A stretch of DNA of 35,221 nt from Bacteroidota bacterium (GTDB lineage Bacteria; Bacteroidota; Ignavibacteria; UBA10030; UBA8401). Every line of letters begins with the position of its first letter. Within the stretch, counting starts at the first letter, position 1. The DNA lies in contig JAJYOI010000030.1 of assembly GCA_021796275.1 (NCBI GenBank), positions 1-35,221 of the forward strand. The letters are read 5' to 3'. The notes below the pieces were generated by a model that saw only the letters and a program-made list of their open reading frames with translations, made no database searches and was not told the origin of the DNA. A program made the position numbers and the translations under genes. Positions 1 through 8,312 of this stretch are shown here, piece after piece.

Positions 1-11
1 CAGCCGGGAGA

Positions 12-2534
12 TTACCGTGATTTCGGTGTGGGAACAGGTTTCGACTGATAGAGATCGTTCTGTATATTTAACGGATCGTTGATGTACGAATTCTCCTGTA
101 ATGGATCCTGGTAATATGTTGACCAGCCGAATCTGCCGCTCGATGAAACCTGATATGTATAATTCACAAAACCTTGAACCCAGTCTCCGCGGTTTTTTGA
201 CAGTGAAAGCTCGAAGCCGCGAATATCTTCGTAAAGGTTCGGAACAGATTTTGAATAATCAATTTTCCCATCTTTGCTGATATACTCTGTCGTTGTCGCT
301 TCGTCGCTGACGTCTTTGTAATAGCCTGCAAGATGGAGGAGAAACTGATCGAACAGGTTTTGTTCGTAGCCAAGTTCGTACGCTACTGTTTTTGGTAGAG
401 GAGCGTTCGGGTCCGCAACACGGACGACTTGATTGTTATCGGAATATCGACGGATTAAATACAAATTTTCAGGCGTCGGCATCGAACGAAAATGTCCGTA
501 ATTAAAATACAGTTTGGAATTGTCGGTGATCGGGAATGATACTCCCAAGCGCGGGCTTAAATTCCAAATCTGCTTTGTTGGCACATGCGCCAGCAGGGTG
601 TCCATGCCGAGTGAGAGATCGCCGGTGAAGGCAGGATCGTACGTGCTGTAATTATACCAGTATCCGCCGGCATGAGAATAATCAAGACGGACGCCGAGGT
701 TCGCAATCATTCCCTGGAATTCGATTTTGTCCTGCACATAGGCAGCGGCACGTTTTGGATATGTATGCCAGTACGAACGGGAACGGCCACTTGGAAGGAA
801 TACGTCCACTGAACCATAGTTTACATTGTTATCAATATAGACAAATTCTGCTCCGGCTTTGAATTGGTCGTAGCGGTCAATTTGGCTTGTAATATCGAAG
901 CGGTTTGTCCAAACGGCGACATAACTTGTGTCGCGCGAATTGCTGAAGCCGACCCCCATGCGCAACCCGTTGATGCCTGTGCTTGGCTGCGGTTGATAAC
1001 CGAACGGCGCTTCGTCGACAGAGTCCGCGTTTCCAAATACATAGAGAGGAGTAATATTTCTGTTTCGCCCCGGGTCGGTATTATAATGAGTAGTAAAAAC
1101 GTTGGAAGCAACTTCATAGAAAGTTTCCGGCGTCAGCACCTGTGTGAATTTCGCGCCAAGCATATTCCTGATAATGGTAGTTGGCGCCCAATAATCCGTT
1201 GCAAAAATTCTGGCATCAATATAACTCACTTCATAAAGATTGCTCGCGATGCTTTGCGGGGATGTGAACACGCCAGCCAGTCCGGAGTTGTTGTTATTCG
1301 TTCCGGCAGATTGTCCATTCAATCCTTCGATGACAAGCTTCATCCCCGAGCCTATGTCTGAAGTTATTTTCAGTTGCGCATTGTAATCTGTATAAGCGTC
1401 TTTCGACAGCGGAACAAGATATTGGCTCGTTGTGCCACGATACGATGCGAAGAACCGCAGGTTCCCTAATGTCTCGCCGTACGGCACAGGTCCTCCAAAG
1501 CTTGCATCAATATCATAATCAGGTTTGTTGATGTCCAAGAATCTTCGATGCTGCCAGAGAAACAATTGCTGAGCTGCGGCCGGAGTGAGGTCGTTGTTCG
1601 GATTGTTGTCTACTAACGTAGCTGCCGAAACTGCATTCCAACCTTGGAAGTATGGATATTGATGACGTGTAAATTGATCCCACGGTCCCGGATTTTTATC
1701 ATCTCCGGTTCCCGTCCAAGCAACAGTGGGATCAACGAACGGTCGGATCCAGTATGAATTCGGATCGTTCGGAGATGGTCCGAAATGTTTTTGTTGCGGG
1801 GGACTGTACCGCCCAATCATGGTAAATGTATATTTTGAAGTACTTCCATCTTTTGTAATCACATTCACAATACCGGAGCGAATGTTTCCATATTCGGCAT
1901 TGAACCCGCCGGTCTGAATTTGAATATCCTTAACAGAACTGAGACTGATGCCGAGGTATGGTGTGTTATTTCGCTCATCGCGCATGATATTTCCATCCAG
2001 CATGAACGCCGTTTGATCGCCACCGCCGCCGCGAATTACAAGATCACCGGTCGTTGAATTGATTTGCACACCCGCTTGCAATCCCATGACATTGGAAATT
2101 GTATTGATTGCGGGTAGGTTTTGGATGTCGCTGGAAGAAAGGTTTGTCGTGCTTGCCGATACGTCTTTCTGGACGACCGGCCGCTGGGCAACAACCACCA
2201 CTTCTTTTGTGGTGATGTTTGCCTGTGTCATTGAGACATCTAAATTGGTCGTTTGGTCTATGTTGACACGAACATTTTCAATTGTTGTTGTGGCGTATCC
2301 CAACAAAGAGATACGAACTTTGTATGTCCCCGGAGGTACGTTAAGGATTGCATAATAGCCGTTGAGATCTGCCGAGGCGCCCATTGTCGTCCCTTCAATG
2401 AGCACATTGGCAGAAATCAATTTCTCTCCAGTCGTTGCGTCGGTGACAGTTCCTGCAATTTTTCCTGTCGTTCCGGCAAATACCAGACCGTAGGAGAGAA
2501 CGCAGGTCAGCACCAAAATAGTAACCACTTTCAT
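12..2534 (-). CDS. TonB-dependent receptor with N-terminal carboxypeptidase-regulatory-like domain (C-terminus apparently truncated)
   Basis: Start reset to 2534 (MKVVTILVLTCVLSYGLVFAG signal peptide, preceded by AAGGAGATCGTCATT on the minus strand). GKIAGTVTDATTGEKLISANVLIEGTTMGASADLNGYYAILNVPPGTY is CarboxypepD_reg-like; the plug region has VVVVAQRPVVQKDVSAS and IQIQTGGFNAEYGNIRSGIVNVITK; followed by beta-barrel-like sequence. Confidence 0.87.
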   Translation of the reverse strand: MKVVTILVLTCVLSYGLVFAGTTGKIAGTVTDATTGEKLISANVLIEGTTMGASADLNGYYAILNVPPGTYKVRISLLGYATTTIENVRVNIDQTTNLDVSMTQANITTKEVVVVAQRPVVQKDVSASTTNLSSSDIQNLPAINTISNVMGLQAGVQINSTTGDLVIRGGGGDQTAFMLDGNIMRDERNNTPYLGISLSSVKDIQIQTGGFNAEYGNIRSGIVNVITKDGSTSKYTFTMIGRYSPPQQKHFGPSPNDPNSYWIRPFVDPTVAWTGTGDDKNPGPWDQFTRHQYPYFQGWNAVSAATLVDNNPNNDLTPAAAQQLFLWQHRRFLDINKPDYDIDASFGGPVPYGETLGNLRFFASYRGTTSQYLVPLSKDAYTDYNAQLKITSDIGSGMKLVIEGLNGQSAGTNNNNSGLAGVFTSPQSIASNLYEVSYIDARIFATDYWAPTTIIRNMLGAKFTQVLTPETFYEVASNVFTTHYNTDPGRNRNITPLYVFGNADSVDEAPFGYQPQPSTGINGLRMGVGFSNSRDTSYVAVWTNRFDITSQIDRYDQFKAGAEFVYIDNNVNYGSVDVFLPSGRSRSYWHTYPKRAAAYVQDKIEFQGMIANLGVRLDYSHAGGYWYNYSTYDPAFTGDLSLGMDTLLAHVPTKQIWNLSPRLGVSFPITDNSKLYFNYGHFRSMPTPENLYLIRRYSDNNQVVRVADPNAPLPKTVAYELGYEQNLFDQFLLHLAGYYKDVSDEATTTEYISKDGKIDYSKSVPNLYEDIRGFELSLSKNRGDWVQGFVNYTYQVSSSGRFGWSTYYQDPLQENSYINDPLNIQNDLYQSKPVPTPKSR

Positions 2535-2809
2535 AATGACGATCTCCTTTTTTGCTGGGGGTAGAAAGGGTGTTGCATGAGAAAACTTTGGATTTTGCAG
2601 AGTTGATAAAAGTTGAAGAATCTGTTTCGTAGCTCGCGTAAATTTGGTAAAACTTTTCGGTATTGTCAAGTGAAAATTGTTTAAGAACATAAACTTAAAG
2701 CTTTCCTTGAGAACACAAGGAATTTTGTCATTTTATACGTTGAAATGAAGTGTTTCTTTTTTTACATTCGGTTAGTTTGTTTGAGCAAAAAACAATAACG
2801 AAGTTTTTC

Positions 2810-3580
2810 ATGAAAATTAACAATGGCGCTGTAAGCGATGCAAAATTGAAACACAGCGTGAAAGGAAAGATTGACGTCGCTATCGAAACGCTTGAACAAC
2901 TCCAGGGAACTCCTCAACAGAAACATCAACGCGCCGATCCGTTGGACATGCTCATCGGTACGTTGCTTTCTCAAAATACAAATGATAAGAACAGCCATCA
3001 GGCGTACATTCAATTGCGAAAGAAATTTCCAACGTGGAAGAACGCTGCGGAAGCTTCTGTCTCTGCAATTGCTGCCGCAATTAGAGTCGGCGGAATGAAA
3101 AATCAGAAAAGCCGCCGCATCAAAAAACTTCTGCATGAAATTCATCGGCAGTTTGGCGGATACAAACTCAAGGGGATTGAACGATGGGATAATAAAAAGA
3201 TCATTGAACGGTTAACTTCATTCGACGGCATCGGGTACAAAACGGCGGCATGCGTTGCGCTCTTTTCTCTGCGCCGCGAAATTTTTCCCGTTGATACTCA
3301 TATTCACCGAATTCTTAACCGTCTCGGCATCGTTCGCACAAAAACTCCTGACAAAACATTCGAAGCAATGCAAGGAAAAATTCCGGAAGGAAAATCATAT
3401 TCCTTCCACACAAATCTTATTCGTTTCGGACGAACGGTGTGCCTCGCACAGCGTCCGCGCTGCGGCATCTGCCCGTTGTTTGATGAATGTGCTTTTCCGG
3501 AGAAAGAAAAGTTCGCCGCCGCTAAGCTGCTTGCCGGTAAAAGACGTGATCCGAATTTCATGCTGCTCGATGAAATATGA
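2810..3580 (+). CDS. nth: Endonuclease III-like DNA glycosylase/AP lyase (HhH-GPD, FeS loop)
   Basis: LTSFDGIGYKTAACVALFSLRREIFPVDTHIHRILNRLG (HhH-GPD with catalytic Lys and Asp) and C-terminal Cx6Cx2Cx5C FeS loop (CLAQRPRCGICPLFDEC). Start set to ATG 2810. Confidence 0.9.
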   Translation: MKINNGAVSDAKLKHSVKGKIDVAIETLEQLQGTPQQKHQRADPLDMLIGTLLSQNTNDKNSHQAYIQLRKKFPTWKNAAEASVSAIAAAIRVGGMKNQKSRRIKKLLHEIHRQFGGYKLKGIERWDNKKIIERLTSFDGIGYKTAACVALFSLRREIFPVDTHIHRILNRLGIVRTKTPDKTFEAMQGKIPEGKSYSFHTNLIRFGRTVCLAQRPRCGICPLFDECAFPEKEKFAAAKLLAGKRRDPNFMLLDEI

Positions 3581-3700
3581 CGAAATCAGTTTTCGGTTTC
3601 GTTGATTCGCCTGAAGGAATTCCGTACCTTCTTCCATAATTCAAAGTGCGCGACAATCTTGTGAAAGAATTTCCAACGTATCTTCCAAAAAGCAAAACCG

Positions 3701-4744
3701 GTGTTTGTGGCTAAACCTGAAAGAATTCTCATAATTAAGTTGCGCGCGATCGGCGATGTACTCCTTTCCACGCCGGCAATTTACAATGTACGCCATGCAT
3801 ATCCCAACGCTACAATCGATTTTTTAACGGAAGAATTCGCCGCCGACGTCGTTCGTGGAAATCCGTGGGTGAATGATGTTATCGCTTTCAAAAAAAAACG
3901 GGACGGAAGCATCGGTCTTTTGCACACGATTCGTTCGCGCCGCTACGATTTCGTAATTGACCTTTTCTGTAATCCGCGCTCTGCGCTCGTGACAAGAATA
4001 AGCGGCGCACAAACACGTGTTGGATTTCCGTTCCGTGGAAGAAAATATGCATACAATATTTACGTTACTTCGCGCAGCGATTACGTCCATAATGTGGAAT
4101 TTAATCTTGATGCGGTGCGGCGGCTGGATATTCCAATTGTTTCTTCTCAGCCGTATTTTCCAATAGATGATGCTTCAAAAGTATTTGCAGATGATTGGGT
4201 GAAGAATAAACGGCTCAATGGCAAAACGATCATCGCACTGAATCCGAGCGGCGGCTGGGAAACTAAGCGGTGGGGGCTTGAACATTTTGCACAATTCGGA
4301 GATCGTGTTGCTGAAAAATATGGCGCCGAGATTCTCGTTGTGTGGGGACCGGGTGAAGAAGAAGACGCATCAGCAATTCAAACAATGATGAAACATCCGT
4401 CTCACAAAATTCCGCGGACTTCGTTGAAGCAGCTTGGCGCGATATTACAGCACTGCTCATTTGTTGTGAGCAATGATTCCGGTCCTATGCACATTGCTGC
4501 GGCGCTTGGTGTGCCGACGCTTGGAATTTTCGGGCCGACAACTCCGCGGCTTCAAGGTCCGTATGGCGACAAACATGCGTGGGTGAGGAACGAAGGGCTT
4601 GATTGCCTTGAGTGTAATCTCACCAAATGTCCGATTGGAAATATTTGCATGACAAACTTGGGTGTTGACCGGGTCGTCTCTGCGTTTGATGCGCTGGTGA
4701 AGAAGAATGAAGCTTACCGCAACGGCGCAATGAGAAATAATTGA
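3701..4744 (+). CDS. Glycosyltransferase family 9 (ADP-heptose:LPS heptosyltransferase-like)
   Basis: RILIIKLRAIGDVLLSTPAIYNVRHAYPNATIDFLTEE and SNDSGPMHIAAALGVPTLGIFGPTTP are GT9 hallmarks. GTG start (3701 or 3707). Confidence 0.9.
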   Translation: MFVAKPERILIIKLRAIGDVLLSTPAIYNVRHAYPNATIDFLTEEFAADVVRGNPWVNDVIAFKKKRDGSIGLLHTIRSRRYDFVIDLFCNPRSALVTRISGAQTRVGFPFRGRKYAYNIYVTSRSDYVHNVEFNLDAVRRLDIPIVSSQPYFPIDDASKVFADDWVKNKRLNGKTIIALNPSGGWETKRWGLEHFAQFGDRVAEKYGAEILVVWGPGEEEDASAIQTMMKHPSHKIPRTSLKQLGAILQHCSFVVSNDSGPMHIAAALGVPTLGIFGPTTPRLQGPYGDKHAWVRNEGLDCLECNLTKCPIGNICMTNLGVDRVVSAFDALVKKNEAYRNGAMRNN

Positions 4745-4754
4745 AAAACTAACT

Positions 4755-4780
4755 TGGCGTCATCGCGTCTTTGCGGTTAA
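4755..4780. repeat. Dispersed CGTCTTTGCGGT-type intergenic repeat (half copy)
   Basis: TTGGCGTCATCGCGTCTTTGCGGTTAA; same family as the GCAAAGACGCAAAGACGC inverted repeat at 17818-17895. Confidence 0.5.
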
Positions 4781-4820
4781 AAAATTCGCTCAGAAATTTC
4801 CAACAAAATAATTTTGTCTA

Positions 4821-5996
4821 ATGAAAAGCATAAATAAAAAATCGCACCGTCGAAAAAAATCATTCGCTATTTCTGATGGAACATCCCCTTGGGACTGTAA
4901 ACGCTTCACGGGATACAAGCCGTGCTTTCCCGGAACCGAGTGTTACAAGGAATGCGTGGACAATATTCCAATTGGAAAACGAATTCTCATCATTAATCTT
5001 GATGCAATGGGTGCTGTCCTTCAGACAACGGCATTGCTTCCCGCATTGAAGCGAAAATTCCCGCAAAGCCACATCAGTTGGATCACGCTGAAAAATTCTT
5101 ATCGTCTCCTCGACAATAATCCGTATCTCGATGCCGTGTACGTGTGGGAACCGGAAAGCTGGCTCGTTTTACAACAAATGAAGTTCGATCTCGTTTTGAG
5201 CGCCGACAAAACAAAACATGCGTGTGCGTTCGCCGCAACGCTCAAAGCAAAAGAAATGTTTGGATTTAGCATGAACAAGAACGGCGTCATTATTCCGTTG
5301 AACAAAGAAGCTGAATATAATTATCTGCTCGGACTTGACGATCATCTCAAATTCCATGTTAATCAAAAATACGGAACGCAAATTCTTCAGGAAACAATGA
5401 AGCTGAAATGGCAGCGCGATGAGTACGTTCTCAATCTTACAGACGAGGAGAAAAGCTTCTGCGAGAAATATAAAAAAGAAATGGGTTTGGCAAACGGTGG
5501 TCTTGTCGTCGGGTTTAATAGCGGCTGCTCGAATTTGTATCCGAATAAAAAGATGACGATTGAGCAGCACGAAACGCTTATTAATCGTTTGTCGGAAGTT
5601 GAAGGCATTAAGCTCGTCCTTGTCGGTGGACCGGAAGATACGGAGCGAAATGCAGAGATTGCCCGTCGCGTTGGCATCAAGGTGATCAACACACCGACAA
5701 CAGAAGGCGTGCGACGCGGATTCTGCTACGAGAACATCTGCGATGTGATCATCACCGGCGACTCGTTCGGCATGCACGCGGCAATTGCGTTGAAGAAATA
5801 TGTTATTGCGTGGTTCGGATTAAGCTGCTGGACGGAAATTGATCTGTACGAGCGCGGAGTAAAATTAATTCCCGAAGGACTTGAATGCGCTCCGTGTTGG
5901 AAAAAAGTGTGTCCCTATAATCTTGAGTGCATTCAAATGATTGATCTGGAAAGAATTGTTCAGGAGGTAAAACGGTACCGTCAAGTTACTAACTGA
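4821..5996 (+). CDS. Glycosyltransferase family 9-like protein with N- and C-terminal Cys clusters
   Basis: KRILIINLDAMGAVLQTTALLPALKRKFPQSHISWIT and ITGDSFGMHAAIALKKYVIAWFG. N-terminal WDCKRFTGYKPCFPGTECYKEC and C-terminal LECAPCWKKVCPYNLEC. Confidence 0.83.
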   Translation: MKSINKKSHRRKKSFAISDGTSPWDCKRFTGYKPCFPGTECYKECVDNIPIGKRILIINLDAMGAVLQTTALLPALKRKFPQSHISWITLKNSYRLLDNNPYLDAVYVWEPESWLVLQQMKFDLVLSADKTKHACAFAATLKAKEMFGFSMNKNGVIIPLNKEAEYNYLLGLDDHLKFHVNQKYGTQILQETMKLKWQRDEYVLNLTDEEKSFCEKYKKEMGLANGGLVVGFNSGCSNLYPNKKMTIEQHETLINRLSEVEGIKLVLVGGPEDTERNAEIARRVGIKVINTPTTEGVRRGFCYENICDVIITGDSFGMHAAIALKKYVIAWFGLSCWTEIDLYERGVKLIPEGLECAPCWKKVCPYNLECIQMIDLERIVQEVKRYRQVTN

Positions 5997-6176
5997 TGTT
6001 ACGCAGAAGTCGGTTTTAATAGCCCCGACATTTATGTCGGGGAAAAGGAGTGCCCACTTACTTTCGGGCTTTAGCCCCAAAAAGATTGCTTTTGGCTAAA
6101 GCCGATTTTGGTTTTGAACTCCTAAGTCCACGACCTGAAGGTCGTGGCAATTCTAAATTATATTCTTGCGTAACAT
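5996..6176. mobile_element. MITE/REP-like non-coding element: 10-bp terminal inverted repeats enclosing three hairpins
   Basis: ATGTTACGCA (5996-6005) / TGCGTAACAT (6167-6176). Internal palindromes CCCCGACATTTATGTCGGGG (6023-6042), GGCTTTAGCC..GGCTAAAGCC (6067-6103), CCACGACCTGAAGGTCGTGG (6128-6147). Flanked by direct repeats TTACTAA (5986-5992, 6180-6186). Confidence 0.65.
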
Positions 6177-6200
6177 GACTTACTAAGCTACAAAAGAAAA

Positions 6201-6307
6201 TGGATTGATGGATTAACCGGATTGTTGAATTACTGGATTAGTGGAAAGATGGAAGAAGGAATTCCTCATCATCAATCCATTTATCCAACAATCCAATAAT
6301 CCATCCC
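6201..6307. repeat. Imperfect palindrome built of GGATT/AATCC units between convergent genes
   Basis: TGGATTGATGGATTAACCGGATTGTTGAATTACTGGATT ... GGAATTCC ... AATCCATTTATCCAACAATCCAATAATCCATCCC; second copy at 18907-18993. Confidence 0.65.
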
Positions 6308-6308
6308 T

Positions 6309-8081
6309 TTATTCCGCCTTTACCACTGCTGTCCGTTTTCCAATCCCGCCTTCATTAAATGCTTCAATTTGAAAATAGTACGGAATATCTTTCGACATTC
6401 CGGCAAAGAAATATTCGTTCGTTCCGTACACCTGAATGCTGTTGTAAAGCTTGTTGGGCGAAGCGCCGAAGTAAATTGTGTAACCGATTGCATCGTCCGA
6501 TTGCGCCCATTTGATCCACGCATTTCGCCGTTCGCTGGAATTTATCCCGCTGTCAGCGGGACCTCGCAGCACAATAAAATTTTTCACTTCGTTCGCTACT
6601 TTTTTATGTGCGTTGCCGAAAACCCGGAATCCGCTCAACGCAAATTTTCCGGTTGGAACATGCACATTCACAATTTTCAAATAACGCGTTTCAACCGGCC
6701 GATTCAGTTCCACATAATCGTGGGGGACATCGGTTGTGTTTTTGCCCTTGTCAACGAGGAGATTCCATTGTTTTCCGTCGGCAGATTGGTAGATCAAGTA
6801 CCGATGGAAAATATGTAACTGCTTTCCCATCAGCTCTGCATTCTGGTCGGCATAATTAATTTGAATTGCGCGAACGGTGCATACTTCTCCAAGATCGCTT
6901 TCCAGCCATTCGCCTGAATCCGCCGTTGCCGCTGACCAATATGTTCTGATGTTTTCATCAACCGCGTAATTTGGTTCGTAACCGCCGAGCGTTGAAGAAA
7001 CGGTAACTGGTTTGTTGTAATTCAATATCATCCAGCCTGTAAAATCGTTTTGCGCATCTTTGCCCGGAAGGTAATGCGGAAAATCTCCGTACGAAGTATT
7101 ACAGTACAGTACGCCGTCGCTGTCAAAACCGGCGGGCCACAAACCGATGCGCCGTTCGAAATTATTTTTCACTGAAATTCTGATTGTCGAAACGTGCCAC
7201 CAGTTTCCGGACTTATCCTGAAATGTAGAGCCGTGTCCGGCGCCTTGACAAAATCCGCCCGGCTTGTACGAAAACGGATTGTGTGTTTGATATGTGAACG
7301 GTCCCAGCGGGTGATTGCCGATGTACACGCCGTCCGCATAACCGCTCTGTTCTGTTCCGGGCGCGCCATACTGTAAATAATATTTACCGTCATGCTTCGT
7401 CATCCACGAACCTTCGATGAAAGGGCGGAGGAATGTGTTGTCGTTATGTTCGCCGAATCGTTCCCAGCCGTGAATGTCATCGTGAAGTCGGATCAATTCT
7501 TTTCGTTCGCCGATCGGTTGAAATGTTATGCGGTCAATTTCCTGTCCGTAAATCGGATAGACATTGCTTGATCCGTAATAGAGATAGAGTCTTCCGTCAT
7601 CATCAAGAAAGAAATCCGGGTCCCACGCAGCAACCCGAAAAGAATCAACTGCCATTTTCCAGTCATCGCGCGTCGGGTCAGTGCTCATCCAAATTGGAAA
7701 ATCAGTTGTTGCTGTTGAACCGAAGAGCAGAAGCGTATCGCCGACGACTGCCGACGCCGGAGCGCACAGATCGTCATACACGTGATGATACGGCAGAAGA
7801 AAGCTGCGCGGCACGAAATTCCACTTCGACATGTCGTCGCTCCACCAGTAACCGTACTGATTTGTTGAGAAGAGAAAATAATGATTCTTGAACAGAACGA
7901 TAACCGGATCGGCAGCAGCCCGGTGCTTGCCTTGCTCAACGTATTCAGGAATGTTGCAATATGCGTAATCAATGTTAAGCGGATTGCAGTAAGTTTTTGA
8001 CTGAGAGAAAAGAGAGTTTGTGCAGAGTAAATTGACGGCAAAAAGAAGAGTAGGAATTGAGAAACGGGATGCTGGTTTCAT
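6309..8081 (-). CDS. Secreted glycoside hydrolase family 43-like protein with F5/8-type C (CBM32-like) and C-terminal Fn3-like domain
   Basis: Signal peptide MKPASRFSIPTLLFAVNLLCTNSLFSQS; CNPLNIDYAY...HRAAADPVIVLFKNHYFLFST; VSSTLGGYEPNYAVDENIRTYWSAATADSGEWLESDLGEVCTVRAIQINYAD (discoidin-like); C-terminal IKWAQSDDAIGYTIYFGASPNKLYNSIQVYG...YFQIEAFNEGGIG (Fn3-like). Confidence 0.82.
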   Translation of the reverse strand: MKPASRFSIPTLLFAVNLLCTNSLFSQSKTYCNPLNIDYAYCNIPEYVEQGKHRAAADPVIVLFKNHYFLFSTNQYGYWWSDDMSKWNFVPRSFLLPYHHVYDDLCAPASAVVGDTLLLFGSTATTDFPIWMSTDPTRDDWKMAVDSFRVAAWDPDFFLDDDGRLYLYYGSSNVYPIYGQEIDRITFQPIGERKELIRLHDDIHGWERFGEHNDNTFLRPFIEGSWMTKHDGKYYLQYGAPGTEQSGYADGVYIGNHPLGPFTYQTHNPFSYKPGGFCQGAGHGSTFQDKSGNWWHVSTIRISVKNNFERRIGLWPAGFDSDGVLYCNTSYGDFPHYLPGKDAQNDFTGWMILNYNKPVTVSSTLGGYEPNYAVDENIRTYWSAATADSGEWLESDLGEVCTVRAIQINYADQNAELMGKQLHIFHRYLIYQSADGKQWNLLVDKGKNTTDVPHDYVELNRPVETRYLKIVNVHVPTGKFALSGFRVFGNAHKKVANEVKNFIVLRGPADSGINSSERRNAWIKWAQSDDAIGYTIYFGASPNKLYNSIQVYGTNEYFFAGMSKDIPYYFQIEAFNEGGIGKRTAVVKAE

Positions 8082-8138
8082 TTTTTTGTGGTGAACCTTA
8101 AAAATAACTTGTGAAGTACAACATCTGTACAAACCACA

Positions 8139-8191
8139 CCGCAGTTTTTGCCGCTACCAAATGACAAATTATCTCGCGGCAAAGACTGTGG
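8139..8191. repeat. Imperfect 16-bp inverted repeat upstream of methylase gene
   Basis: CCGCAGTTTTTGCCGC (8139-8154) vs GCGGCAAAGACTGTGG (8176-8191), 14/16 complementary; followed by CCCTTTTCAAGAAAGGG hairpin and further 9-nt inverted matches to 8259. Confidence 0.55.
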
Positions 8192-8275
8192 AACGACCAC
8201 AAAAACCCTTTTCAAGAAAGGGAGTGTCGTGGTTTGTGCTCTTATGTGCAGTAGCGGCACGCATCGTTGTTAAAA

Positions 8276-8304
8276 TTGCATTTAGTTTTTCATTATCGTA
8301 TAAT
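8276..8304 (+). promoter_or_regulatory. Sigma70-like promoter for the methylase gene
   Basis: TTGCAT (8276-8281), 17-nt spacer, TATAAT (8299-8304). Confidence 0.6.
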
Positions 8305-8312
8305 TGAATGAA

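Noticed and set aside
864-1361. 165-aa plus-strand ORF antisense to the TonB receptor
   Set aside because: Antisense shadow of a well-supported receptor; composition not protein-like.
5169-5777. 202-aa minus-strand ORF inside the second GT9 gene
   Set aside because: Antisense to a gene with clear GT9 motifs; no recognisable domain.
7433-7891. 152-aa plus-strand ORF inside GH43
   Set aside because: Arg-rich shadow translation opposite a clear GH43 gene.
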